61,528 bases of DNA, taken from Bacillus pseudomycoides (lineage in GTDB: Bacteria > Bacillota > Bacilli > Bacillales > Bacillaceae_G). Where the stretch lies: NCBI RefSeq assembly GCF_002582035.1, contig NZ_NUQE01000018.1, forward strand, positions 51,262 to 112,789, read 5' to 3'. The notes beneath the pieces are model-generated. The model worked only from the letters and a program-made list of their open reading frames with translations, made no database searches and had not been told where the DNA came from. The position numbers and the translations under genes were made by a program. Below are positions 26,363 to 34,474 of this stretch, piece by piece. Within the stretch, counting starts at the first letter, position 1, and every line of letters begins with the position of its first letter.

Positions 26363-26998
26363 TTATGCGTTACGTACTGTAAAACGTTGACGAGAAAATT
26401 GTGGGTTTTCTACTTCGTCTAATAAAGCAACAGCATAGTTAGGAATTGTAATGCGGCTCTCACCGTTGTCGTCTGTTAATAGTTGATCTGTTCCTGTTAC
26501 ATATTTGCCTGTACGCTCACCAGGTTCAATCATTGCAGCAGGACTTAAATTCGTCCAGTTAAAGTCGGATTGTTTATACACTTCCAATGCATCGCGGTGT
26601 GCGAATGCGATTGGTTTCCACTCTGCTGGGAAGTCTGGTGTATCAACAACTTGTAGGCCAGGTGCTACTTCTAAGCTACCTGCGCCTCCAACAGCTACAA
26701 GACGAGAAACACTAGCTTGTTTTGCTGCTTCTAATAAAGAGTGTGTTGCTTCTACAAGTTTCTCATCTTCACCGTGCTTAGGACCAAATGCACTAATTAA
26801 AACATCATGATTTACTGCTTTTTTTGCAATACTGTCTGCATTGAAAATATCACCTGTTACAACATGTAAATTTTCATGTACTGTTTCTACGCGAGATGCA
26901 TCGCGAACGATAGCAGTTACTTCATGTCCGCGTGTTAAAGCTTCCTCAATAATTTGTTTTCCGATGTTACCAGTTGCGCCTATTACTGCAAGTTTCAT
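26363..26998 (-). CDS. NAD(P)-binding Rossmann protein (YwnB/NmrA-like)
   Basis: 211 residues of the atypical short-chain dehydrogenase (NmrA-like) group. The N-terminal cofactor motif is LAVIGATGNIGKQIIEEA, followed by VVTGDIF and the core LISAFGPK. There is no complete YxxxK catalytic pair, so it may be a sensor or epimerase-like protein. ATG at 26998 has GGAG 7 bases upstream; an ATG at 27004 touches the ribosome site. Two dyads that look like operators lie just upstream on the chromosome (27054-27101). Confidence 0.85.
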   Translation of the reverse strand: MKLAVIGATGNIGKQIIEEALTRGHEVTAIVRDASRVETVHENLHVVTGDIFNADSIAKKAVNHDVLISAFGPKHGEDEKLVEATHSLLEAAKQASVSRLVAVGGAGSLEVAPGLQVVDTPDFPAEWKPIAFAHRDALEVYKQSDFNWTNLSPAAMIEPGERTGKYVTGTDQLLTDDNGESRITIPNYAVALLDEVENPQFSRQRFTVRNA

Positions 26999-27053
26999 AA
27001 TCATTCTCCTCTTCCGCTTTGTTTTATATTAAAATGTATTTACTTTCAATTTA

Positions 27054-27101
27054 GTTGTAATTAATTCAGTTACAACGTTGTGTAACTATTATAGTTACAA
27101 C
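27054..27101. promoter_or_regulatory. Tandem palindromic operators upstream of the NAD(P)-binding gene
   Basis: TGTAACTATTATAGTTACA (27081-27099) is a perfect 9-1-9 palindrome. A weaker dyad with outer arms GTTGTAA / TTACAAC lies beside it (27054-27076). The pair covers the promoter region of the minus-strand gene at 26998. It looks like a two-site operator for a dimeric repressor whose identity is unknown. Confidence 0.6.
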
Positions 27102-27120
27102 TTTAATTCTTTGTCAACAT

Positions 27121-27160
27121 AAAAACAAGTTGCTTTTTATATTAGGTAAAAAGCAACTTG
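27121..27160 (-). terminator. Terminator of the DMT transporter gene
   Basis: 14-bp stem CAAGTTGCTTTTTA / TAAAAAGCAACTTG, with the A-run at 27121-27125 giving the U-tract on the minus strand. Confidence 0.88.
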
Positions 27161-27172
27161 CGGAAAAGAAAA

Positions 27173-28138
27173 TTATGCTGTTTTCTTTTGTTTTGTAACA
27201 GGGACAGAGCGGTTTAAAATGCTGTTTGCTATCATTCCAAGTATGATAATGATCATCCCAATTAAAGATAATCCAGCAGGCCAAGAACCGTTTAAAAATA
27301 GTATTTCACCGAGAACAGTAAATATCATTGTTCCTGCTTGCGTCGCTTCTACCGCTCCTAACAAGGCAAAATTGTTTTTTGCAAGGTCAGTAGCAAAGAA
27401 GAATGTCATTGTGGCAATAACGCCAGAACATAGTGCTAATAAGAAACCTTGCATGATTTGCCCAGATGTTGGTATGCCAGTTGTAGACCATCCGTAAATT
27501 GCCAATATAATACTGGCAGGGAGGCTACCGATTGCCATACCTAACACACGTTGAAATGTATCTAAGCGTCCCTCGACAATTTCCATCATTTTTCTATTAC
27601 CGAAAGGATATAAGAATGCAGCGATAACTACAGGTAGGAAACCAGATGAAAATTGAGAAACAGTAATATGCCCAGCTTCTGTTGCTTGCATGCAAATGAC
27701 ACCTACTAAAATAAATAAGGAAACAAGCAAGCTTCGCATTGGGATTTTACCACGAATTCGTTTTGTTCCTGATTGCGTTTCAACTGTAATAAAAAATAGC
27801 GGAGACAATAATAAGCCAGCTAGGATTGTCGTTTGCCATGTACCTGCAACGAGCCATGCAGGACTAAATACAGCGGCGAAGCTTAATAAGGAATAAAATC
27901 CAACACCGGCTAATGTGCCGAAACTAATCCATGCCAAAGGGTGTCTTCGCATTTCTGTCCATAATGAACGAAGGTTTTTGCGAAATAAGACGATAAAGAA
28001 TAAAATAGGTAAAGCGAATAAAAATCGGAAAGAAGCGGTCCAAGCCCAGCTTGTGCCTGATACGTTCATAGTCCGGTTTATAATAAATGTGGCGGAAAAA
28101 AATGCAGATGATAAAATGCCTAATAAAATAGCACGCAT
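27173..28138 (-). CDS. EmrE-type DMT superfamily transporter
   Basis: 321 residues with about ten hydrophobic helices, as in ten-helix drug/metabolite transporters of the multidrug resistance efflux (EmrE, PF13536) type. Characteristic stretches are FSATFIINRTMNVSG near the start and FFATDLAKNNFALLGAVEAT near residue 250. It is divergent from an XRE-cupin regulator across 94 bases, so that protein probably controls it. The substrate is not predictable. Confidence 0.85.
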   Translation of the reverse strand: MRAILLGILSSAFFSATFIINRTMNVSGTSWAWTASFRFLFALPILFFIVLFRKNLRSLWTEMRRHPLAWISFGTLAGVGFYSLLSFAAVFSPAWLVAGTWQTTILAGLLLSPLFFITVETQSGTKRIRGKIPMRSLLVSLFILVGVICMQATEAGHITVSQFSSGFLPVVIAAFLYPFGNRKMMEIVEGRLDTFQRVLGMAIGSLPASIILAIYGWSTTGIPTSGQIMQGFLLALCSGVIATMTFFFATDLAKNNFALLGAVEATQAGTMIFTVLGEILFLNGSWPAGLSLIGMIIIILGMIANSILNRSVPVTKQKKTA

Positions 28139-28232
28139 TACGTTCGCTCCTTTTTATAAATTTTCATATATTATACTATACTTTATTAATAAAAAAGTAA
28201 ATTATATTATATCAGGTGGTGTGGAGATACAT

Positions 28233-28808
28233 ATGCGAGAACAAGAAGATATACAGACGAAAGAAGTTATTCAGCAAGTTGGTCAGTTGTTGAGGCAAAT
28301 ACGAAATGAACAAAAATTAAGTTTGGAAGAATTAGCGAAACAAACCGGTGTTAGTAAATTAACATTAGGAAAAATTGAAAGGGGGGAAACAAACCCTACA
28401 TTAGGCGTGATTTGGAAGATTACAAAGGGATTATCCATTCCGTTGTCACGGCTTATGGTTGTAGGAGATACAATAAATGTTTCCCGCTGTGGAGAAGGAT
28501 TTACTGTAGAACAAGAAAGTCAAACGTGGCGATTAGAGACTATATTTCGCTATGCAAAAGAAACAGGGATGGAAATGCATCGTGCTTGTTTGCGGCCGAA
28601 TAGCATATACGAAGCAGATCCTCATCATGAAGGAGCCATTGAATTTGTAACAGTAATGAAAGGGAAAGTTTCCATTCAAGTTGAACAAGAAGTATATAAA
28701 TTAAACGAATTTGATTCTATTCAATTTGAGGCAAATCGAAAGCATAGCTATGAAAATAAGGGAAACGAAGTGGCGGTTTTACATTTAACAATGAAATATT
28801 CATCGTAA
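28233..28808 (+). CDS. XRE-family regulator with C-terminal cupin domain
   Basis: 191 residues. N-terminal helix-turn-helix LGQLLRQIR-type region followed by LSLEELAKQTGVSKLTLGKI and ERGETNPTLGVIWKITKG. The C-terminal half is a cupin with HHEGAIEFVTVMKGKVSIQ and an AIEFVTVMKG-type beta barrel that probably binds a small effector. Start ATG at 28233 has GGTGGTGTGGAG upstream. A longer in-frame reading from 27915 runs back through the divergent transporter gene and was rejected. Probably the ligand-responsive regulator of that transporter. Confidence 0.87.
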   Translation: MREQEDIQTKEVIQQVGQLLRQIRNEQKLSLEELAKQTGVSKLTLGKIERGETNPTLGVIWKITKGLSIPLSRLMVVGDTINVSRCGEGFTVEQESQTWRLETIFRYAKETGMEMHRACLRPNSIYEADPHHEGAIEFVTVMKGKVSIQVEQEVYKLNEFDSIQFEANRKHSYENKGNEVAVLHLTMKYSS

Positions 28809-28816
28809 AATAATAA

Positions 28817-28845
28817 AAAGGCACCGGTTGGAACCGATGCCTTTA
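28817..28845. terminator. Bidirectional terminator
   Basis: Stem AAAGGCACCGGTT / AACCGATGCCTTT (one mismatch) between the XRE-cupin and PspC genes, overlapping the pspC-like stop codon. Confidence 0.85.
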
Positions 28846-29031
28846 TTCAGAAGACTGCGGCATAATCAACATAAGAATGAAATAAGCTAAAAAGCCTGTT
28901 CCGAAAAATAAGATTGCGATTAGCCAAAGAATACGAATCATATTTGTGTCCACACCGAAATATTCCCCTAAGCCACCACAAACACCGATAAACACTTTAT
29001 CTGTTGAAGATTTACATAATTTTTTATCCAT
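28843..29031 (-). CDS. Small PspC-domain membrane protein
   Basis: 62 residues that are essentially one PspC domain. KLCKSSTDKVFIGVCGGLGEY with the conserved CGGLGEYF turn comes first. One hydrophobic segment follows (IRILWLIAILFFGTGFLAYF), ending MLIMPQ. PspC proteins take part in envelope stress sensing. Ribosome site GGGGAGGATTTC. No phage-shock partners are adjacent. Confidence 0.88.
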   Translation of the reverse strand: MDKKLCKSSTDKVFIGVCGGLGEYFGVDTNMIRILWLIAILFFGTGFLAYFILMLIMPQSSE

Positions 29032-29161
29032 GATGAAATCCTCCCCTTTTCGTGATTCACCATTTTCCTATGTAGTAGTGAATATCTATGTTTTTATCCT
29101 ATATGGAAAGAAATGTAGGGACTATCGAATTATATTACGATTTTTGGGGAAAGATTACAGT

Positions 29162-29293
29162 TTTATCTCGCATTAACAGGCAGTAAGCCCCCCATCTCAA
29201 GATTGGGAGAAGCGAAAAAGATAAGTGGGGGATAACTGCCCGTAAAAGCCCGATTGATTCAACTAACCTCCACTGATGGAAGTTTCACTTTAT
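29162..29293 (-). repeat. bcr1 repeat, 132 bp
   Basis: TTTAT at both ends (29162-29166, 29289-29293). It keeps the two terminal parts and the central GGGGGATAACTGCCCGTAAA with AGCCCGATTG, but lacks one arm of the terminal hairpin. The rest of the spacer 29032-29414 holds only this repeat and the kimA terminator. Confidence 0.8.
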
Positions 29294-29351
29294 ATGGTTA
29301 CTGTTTTTTATTATTTCGTGCGTTTGCATGAGAAATATAAACATAAATAAT

Positions 29352-29396
29352 AAACCAAAAGCAATGATTAAAAATAAATCATTGCTTTTGGTTTTC
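29352..29396 (-). terminator. kimA terminator
   Basis: 18-bp stem AAACCAAAAGCAATGATT / AATCATTGCTTTTGGTTT with a 7-8 base loop, 19 bases downstream of the kimA stop on the minus strand. Confidence 0.85.
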
Positions 29397-29414
29397 TATA
29401 AGGATAAAGCATCT

Positions 29415-31238
29415 TTATTTTTTAAATCGATACGGGACGGTTGAAACGATAACATTCTTTTTATACAAAAGATATATCCTTAGTAAAACACTTGATTGGT
29501 TATGCAAAAAGTTATGCCAATTCTTTTTCGTAATAAATTGCGGAATGAGAACGGTAACTGCATAATGTTCCTCTTGTGCTTTATCTTGAATTGTAGTTAC
29601 TAATTTTTTTATGGGTCTCATCAAGCTTCGATAAGAAGAAATTACTGTAACAAGGCGAATGTTGGGCTTCCATGCCTTCCATTTCTCCTGCATTTTAATC
29701 TCGTTTTCTTTGTCAAAGGCCACGTAAACAGCGATGACAGTATCTCCAATGGATTCAGCGTAATTGAGCGATTGTTCCACTACTTTTGTAATTCCAGCAA
29801 TAGGTACGATGACGACGTTGCCCTCGATTTTTTCAGGTGATTCATTAGGGTTTATGCGTAGTTGTTCACCCACTGCGTCATAATGTTTATAAATGCGATG
29901 GAAGAACAATACAATAATCGGTAGAAATATAAGGATAGACCAAACTTGCACAAATTTTGTAACAAAGAAAATGAGCAGTACGGTTAATGAAATAAGCGCT
30001 CCTAATAAGTTAGTAAGTAATTTGGGTAGCCACCCTTCTGGTTTTTCCCGAATCCATTTTATAATCATACCCGTTTGTGACAAGGTGAAAGGGAGAAATA
30101 CTCCCACTGCGTACAATGGAATTAAGTGTTCGGTTTTCCCGTGAAACGTAATAATTAAAATAACGGAAGCAAGACTGAGTGTCATAATACCGTTCGAATA
30201 CCCTAAGCGATCACCACGCATCAAATACATGCGAGGCATATATTTATCTGATGCTAAGTTGTAAGCTAACAATGGAAATGCTGAGAATCCTGTATTGGCA
30301 GCTAACACTAAAATAAGAGCAGTTGCTCCTTGAATAAAGTAGTAAACAAAGTTTCTTCCAAATACATTGGAAGCGATTTGAGAAACAACAGTTTCATTAT
30401 GTTTAGGACCAATGCCGTACCAATATGCTAAAAAGGTAATACCAGTGAATAAAATGGCAAGAATTATTCCCATCATGGCTAATGTGTTGGCTGCATTTTT
30501 TGCAGCTGGTTCTTTAAAGTTTGGAATGGCGTTGGAGATGGCTTCGACACCTGTTAATGCAGAACACCCGGATGAGAATGCCTTTAATAAGAAGAATAAT
30601 GTAATTCCAGATACTGTCGTACCAATAGGTGTGTGCAAAGTGGCCGGTGCTTGTCCTGATGTAATTTTAAATATCCCAACAATAATTAAAATAACGAGTG
30701 CTAGCACAAAGAGATAGACAGGATAAGCTAATACAGTAGCAGATTCCGTTACTCCTCTAAGGTTGAGAATTGTAATAAGAATAACGAGCGTAATAGCGAT
30801 AGGAACGGTGTACCGATGTAAAGTTGGAAGCGCAGATGTAATGGCGTCTGTTCCCGCTGATACACTTACTGCTACGGTAAGGATATAATCTACCAACAAT
30901 GACCCACCAGCGATGAGGCCCGCATTTACGCCTAGATTTGTTTTTGAAACTACATAAGCTCCGCCCCCGTGTGGGTAAGAATAGATAATCTGTCGGTATG
31001 ATAAAATAAGTGCTGCCAATAGAACTAAAACACCAACAGCGATAGGGATGGAATACCAAAATGCAACTGCTCCGAATGTTGCAAGAACAATTAATATTTG
31101 TTCTGTTCCATACGCAACAGAGGAAAGTGCATCAGAAGACAGGATAGCCAGTGCCTTTAATTTGTTTAACTTCTGCTCTCCTAATGCTGTTGATTTTAAC
31201 GGTCTCCCGATTAAAAATCTTTTAACTGTTGAAAACAT
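29415..31238 (-). CDS. kimA: High-affinity potassium importer KimA (formerly YdaO)
   Basis: 607 residues, exactly the length known for B. subtilis KimA, an APC-superfamily K+/H+ symporter inhibited by c-di-AMP. The N-terminus has VKRFLIGRPLKS, then AILSSDALSSVAYGTEQI, SYPHGGGAYVVSK and LKAFSSGCSALTGVEAISNA. About twelve membrane helices are followed by a cytoplasmic domain of some 150 residues (from about 455, GNVVIVPIAGITKVVEQSL). ATG at 31238 follows GGTGGTG; an in-frame TTG at 31259 has no ribosome site. A bcr1 element sits about 100 bases upstream, and no ydaO-type riboswitch sequence is visible. Confidence 0.88.
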   Translation of the reverse strand: MFSTVKRFLIGRPLKSTALGEQKLNKLKALAILSSDALSSVAYGTEQILIVLATFGAVAFWYSIPIAVGVLVLLAALILSYRQIIYSYPHGGGAYVVSKTNLGVNAGLIAGGSLLVDYILTVAVSVSAGTDAITSALPTLHRYTVPIAITLVILITILNLRGVTESATVLAYPVYLFVLALVILIIVGIFKITSGQAPATLHTPIGTTVSGITLFFLLKAFSSGCSALTGVEAISNAIPNFKEPAAKNAANTLAMMGIILAILFTGITFLAYWYGIGPKHNETVVSQIASNVFGRNFVYYFIQGATALILVLAANTGFSAFPLLAYNLASDKYMPRMYLMRGDRLGYSNGIMTLSLASVILIITFHGKTEHLIPLYAVGVFLPFTLSQTGMIIKWIREKPEGWLPKLLTNLLGALISLTVLLIFFVTKFVQVWSILIFLPIIVLFFHRIYKHYDAVGEQLRINPNESPEKIEGNVVIVPIAGITKVVEQSLNYAESIGDTVIAVYVAFDKENEIKMQEKWKAWKPNIRLVTVISSYRSLMRPIKKLVTTIQDKAQEEHYAVTVLIPQFITKKNWHNFLHNQSSVLLRIYLLYKKNVIVSTVPYRFKK

Positions 31239-31341
31239 ACTTACACCACCAATATGCAAAATTTCCAGGAATAGATACTATGTAGTATGAGCGTCTTGTG
31301 GCTAAATATTTAGTAAGGAAAGAGGTAATAAATGGGGAGTT

Positions 31342-31450
31342 TTTATTCGCTATTTGCGGGCAATAAGCCCACCACCTCAAGATGCAGAGAAAAGCGAAGA
31401 AGCTAGGTGGGGGATAAAGAAAACCACTACTGATGGGAGTTTCACTTTAT
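31342..31450 (-). repeat. Short bcr1 variant, 109 bp
   Basis: TTTAT at 31342-31346 and 31446-31450. It has the same length and the same missing centre as the copy at 25700-25808. It lies upstream of both kimA (minus strand) and gerE (plus strand). Confidence 0.8.
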
Positions 31451-31543
31451 TTAATGAAACCATTGTTTCAAACAGAGAAGAACAAAAATGAAATACAAAC
31501 AACTTTTTATAATGAATACATGGAATTTCTCTTTGTTTTTATT

Positions 31544-31572
31544 CACCACCACTTCCTTCTATTCATACAATA
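31544..31572 (+). promoter_or_regulatory. SigK-type promoter of gerE
   Basis: CACC (31544-31547), a 16-base spacer and CATACAATA (31564-31572) match the mother-cell SigK pattern (AC at -35, CATANNNTA at -10). gerE is a known SigK target in B. subtilis. Confidence 0.6.
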
Positions 31573-31639
31573 TCATGACTAAATAAACACCCAACTTACA
31601 CATATACAGCTATGGCTTAAGCAAGGAGGGTTATACCAA

Positions 31640-31864
31640 TTGAAGGAAAAAGAATATCAATCCAAACCGTTGCTCACAAAAAGAGAAAGAGAAGTGTTTG
31701 AGTTGCTCGTTCAAGATAAAACAACAAAAGAAATTGCAAGTGAGCTTTTTATTAGTGAAAAGACCGTACGTAACCATATCTCAAATGCGATGCAAAAGCT
31801 AGGGGTTAAGGGACGCTCGCAAGCGGTTGTCGAGCTCCTTCGTATGGGAGAGCTTGAATTATAA
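31640..31864 (+). CDS. gerE: Spore coat gene regulator GerE
   Basis: 74-residue LuxR-type DNA-binding protein, the last transcription factor of the mother-cell cascade. It activates late coat genes and represses sigK. The whole protein is the helix-turn-helix: [20 protein letters not shown], then [21 protein letters not shown], and the end [11 protein letters not shown]. It starts with TTG after GGAGGG, 9 bases away. A terminator follows. The MarR gene ysmB that separates gerE from racE in B. subtilis is absent. Confidence 0.96.
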   Translation: MKEKEYQSKPLLTKREREVFELLVQDKTTKEIASELFISEKTVRNHISNAMQKLGVKGRSQAVVELLRMGELEL

Positions 31865-31870
31865 AGGATG

Positions 31871-31907
31871 AAACCGGCTTTTATATAAGGAAAAGCCGGT
31901 TATTTTT
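31871..31907 (+). terminator. gerE terminator
   Basis: 11-bp stem AACCGGCTTTT / AAAAGCCGGTT, followed by ATTTTTG, seven bases after gerE. Confidence 0.9.
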
Positions 31908-32062
31908 GTATCTTGCAAATTACTAGAAAAAGGAGGAGAATAAAAAGGTCTAACATGTACATAAAGTGAACCTTCTATTAGTCTATGTATGTTGTACTGA
32001 TGATGAGTGCGCGATTTGGAAATGTACGCTTAGATTATGAAAGAGAAAACGGGGCGATTGTT

Positions 32063-32857
32063 TTGAATAGAGCGATTGGTGTAATTGATTCAGGTGTTGG
32101 CGGATTAACAGTAGCGAAAGAGTTAATTCGGCAATTACCAAAAGAGCGAATTATATATTTAGGAGATACAGCACGTTGCCCGTATGGTCCGCGATCGCGT
32201 GAAGAAGTAAGACAATTTACATGGGAAATGACAGAGCATTTATTGGCGCAGGATATTAAAATGCTTGTAATTGCTTGTAATACTGCAACAGCAGTTGTGC
32301 TTGAAGAAATGCAAAAGAAATTGTCTATCCCAGTGGTAGGGGTAATCCACCCCGGTGCACGCACTGCACTTAAAATGACAAATACGTACCATGTTGGTGT
32401 AATAGGAACGATTGGAACAGTGAAAAGTGGTGCGTACGAAGAGGCGCTAAAATCGATTAACAACCGCGTATTTGTAGAGAGTTTAGCTTGCCCACCGTTC
32501 GTTGAGCTTGTAGAAAGCGGGAATTTTGAGAGTGAAATGGCGTATGAAGTGGTAAGAGAAACGCTGCAGTCATTGAAACAAACTGAAATCGATACGCTGA
32601 TTTTAGGATGCACGCATTATCCGATTTTAGAGCCGGTTATTAAACGAGTTATGGGTGATTCTGTGCAATTGATTAGTTCTGGTGATGAAACAGCTCGTGA
32701 GGTGAGCACCATTTTATATCATAGTAAGATGCTGCATGATAGAGAAGAGCAAAGTGATCATCTTTTTTTAACAACAGGAGAAATTGATGTGTTTAAAGAA
32801 ATTGCTTCCAAATGGTTTGGGCAACCAATTGAGAATGTGAAGCACATTGTTTTATAA
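32063..32857 (+). CDS. racE: Glutamate racemase
   Basis: 264 residues. Converts L-glutamate to D-glutamate for peptidoglycan (and poly-gamma-D-glutamate where made). Catalytic cysteines are in [11 protein letters not shown] and [12 protein letters not shown]. The N-terminal [26 protein letters not shown] and the VIHPGA loop are intact. The TTG at 32063 follows ACGGGGCG and gives the family N-terminus ([11 protein letters not shown]). A possible in-frame start at 31985 would add 26 residues unlike the family. A strong but apparently unused AGGAGGAG lies at 31932. Confidence 0.92.
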   Translation: MNRAIGVIDSGVGGLTVAKELIRQLPKERIIYLGDTARCPYGPRSREEVRQFTWEMTEHLLAQDIKMLVIACNTATAVVLEEMQKKLSIPVVGVIHPGARTALKMTNTYHVGVIGTIGTVKSGAYEEALKSINNRVFVESLACPPFVELVESGNFESEMAYEVVRETLQSLKQTEIDTLILGCTHYPILEPVIKRVMGDSVQLISSGDETAREVSTILYHSKMLHDREEQSDHLFLTTGEIDVFKEIASKWFGQPIENVKHIVL

Positions 32858-32897
32858 AGATGCTGTTTTCATAGCTATTAAATTAAGAGAATAATAT

Positions 32898-32953
32898 AAA
32901 AAGACCATCCTTATTCAGTGTGTATCTGAAAATGAAAGGATGGTCTTTGCTTT
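32898..32953 (+). terminator. racE terminator
   Basis: 13-bp stem AAAGACCATCCTT / AAGGATGGTCTTT with a loop of about 23 bases and a T-rich tail. Confidence 0.8.
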
Positions 32954-32959
32954 TACTGA

Positions 32960-33114
32960 ATTGTACACCGAATAGTAGCCGCCTTGAGGGAAAACCCATT
33001 ACTTGAATTTGTAGTTCAAGGGTGAATGAAAGTTACTGCCCGTAAAAGCCCGATTGGTGAGAGCTTTCCATCAGTGGGGAATGAAGCCCCCCACTGATGG
33101 AAGTTTCACTTTAT
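32960..33114 (-). repeat. bcr1 repeat, about 155 bp
   Basis: The right end is sharp (TTTAT 33110-33114). The hairpin arms CATCAGTGGGG / CCCCACTGATG are perfect, and the central ACTGCCCGTAAAAGCCCGATTGG is intact. The left end is degraded (near GAATAGTAGCC), so its edge is estimated. The spacer 32858-33308 otherwise holds the racE terminator and the gerM promoter. Confidence 0.7.
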
Positions 33115-33253
33115 CGCGAAAGAATAATACGGGGATGTTAGTAAAGAGACTGAAAATATTCCAATAAAGGTAAGGGGGAAGTTTTTGACTATGATATAAA
33201 ATTTTGTGCAGGTGTTTTTAGAAAAGATAAGTTGTCATCGCTTGTTCTAAAGT

Positions 33254-33279
33254 GAGAATCAAGCTCGTATACATATAGT
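33254..33279 (+). promoter_or_regulatory. Possible SigE promoter of gerM
   Basis: CATATAGT (33272-33279) matches the SigE -10 pattern CATACANT at seven of eight positions. The -35 region is weak. gerM is SigE-dependent in B. subtilis, which makes this placement reasonable. Confidence 0.35.
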
Positions 33280-33308
33280 ACAAACTTAGATTTTTAGGAG
33301 GAAAGCGT

Positions 33309-34349
33309 ATGCCTAAATCGACTTTCAAATGGCTTGTTTGTGCTACATTAAGTACAATTTTATTAGCAGGATGCGGTTTGTTTAGTAAGGAAAAAGCGAC
33401 AGAGCAAATTGATCCACCTAAGAAAGTAACGTATACGGACGGTGAGAAGAAAGAAACCGCGAAACAAGGGCAAACGAAAAAACTAGATTTATATCTTGTA
33501 GATAAAAATGGTTATGTTGTGCCGCAAACAGTGCAGTTACCTGCTCCGAAAGATAACGCGGTGATTAAGCAGTCATTACAATATTTAGTGAAAGACGGGC
33601 CGGTAACAAACTTATTGCCAAATGGATTTCAAGCTGTGCTCCCAGCGGACACAGAAATGACAGTTGATGTGAAAAAAGATGGGACTGCAGTTGTTGATTT
33701 TTCAAAAGAACTGAAAAACTATAAAAAAGAAGAAGAACGCCGCATTGTAGAAGCGGTTACTTGGACATTAACGCAGTTTAAAGAAGTAAAGAATGTGAAG
33801 TTCAGCATGAATGGGCAAGATTTAGCGAAAATGCCTGTTGGCGGAACGCCGATTGGTAATGGGTTAAGCCGAGCGAATGGTATTAACTTTGATGATGAAC
33901 AAGTGGCTGATATTACAAACACAAAACCAGTTACGTTGTATTTCTTAGCGCAAAATAATAAACAAAATTATTATGTACCAGTAACGCGCCGCGTTGCAGA
34001 AGGAAAAGAAAATGAAGTCGCGACAATTGTAAATGAACTTGTAAAAGGACCAGCGCATCAATCAGCGTTAACATACGACTTTAATCCAGATGTGAAGCTA
34101 ATCAATAATCCGAAACTTGAAAAAGGGACGGTGACGCTAAACTTTAATGAAAATATTTATGCGAATAAAGGTAAAAGTATGATTTCTGACTATGTACTTC
34201 AGTCTCTTGTATTAACTTTAACGGAAAAACAAGGAGTAGAAAATGTGTTAATTCAAGTGAATGGAAAAGCGAATCTTGTTACAGAAAAAGGCGATAAATT
34301 AATAAAACCAGTCGCTCGTCCGCAAAACGTGAACACAGGTAGTTTTTAA
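33309..34349 (+). CDS. gerM: Sporulation/germination lipoprotein GerM
   Basis: 346 residues. Signal peptide with lipobox LLAGC (Cys 22). Two tandem GerMN domains follow: about 60-180 ([16 protein letters not shown] ... [20 protein letters not shown]) and about 205-330 ([20 protein letters not shown] ... [15 protein letters not shown]). In sporulation GerM helps assemble the SpoIIQ-SpoIIIAH/AG channel complex around the forespore; mutants are also germination defective. It precedes rph, as in B. subtilis. Confidence 0.93.
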   Translation: MPKSTFKWLVCATLSTILLAGCGLFSKEKATEQIDPPKKVTYTDGEKKETAKQGQTKKLDLYLVDKNGYVVPQTVQLPAPKDNAVIKQSLQYLVKDGPVTNLLPNGFQAVLPADTEMTVDVKKDGTAVVDFSKELKNYKKEEERRIVEAVTWTLTQFKEVKNVKFSMNGQDLAKMPVGGTPIGNGLSRANGINFDDEQVADITNTKPVTLYFLAQNNKQNYYVPVTRRVAEGKENEVATIVNELVKGPAHQSALTYDFNPDVKLINNPKLEKGTVTLNFNENIYANKGKSMISDYVLQSLVLTLTEKQGVENVLIQVNGKANLVTEKGDKLIKPVARPQNVNTGSF

Positions 34350-34380
34350 ACAGGAATAATTTGATATACTTAATTTATGA

Positions 34381-34406
34381 AAAGAAGGGGAATTCCCCTT
34401 CTTTTA
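34381..34406 (+). terminator. gerM terminator
   Basis: 11-bp stem AAAAGAAGGGG / CCCCTTCTTTT with a four-base loop and a T-rich right arm. Confidence 0.85.
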
Positions 34407-34474
34407 TTGTCATACATAACAAAATTTTTAAATGGGCTATACTAACATGTAGCAGTTACAAGGGGGTTATTTTT

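Noticed and set aside
27915-28232. Long upstream extension of the XRE-cupin regulator
   Set aside because: It runs through the divergent transporter gene, is very basic and low in complexity, and the internal ATG has a ribosome site.
25700-31450. TTTAT-bounded repeats as a CRISPR array or IS remnants
   Set aside because: Copies are dispersed singly with no spacers or transposase, and they match the known bcr1 design.
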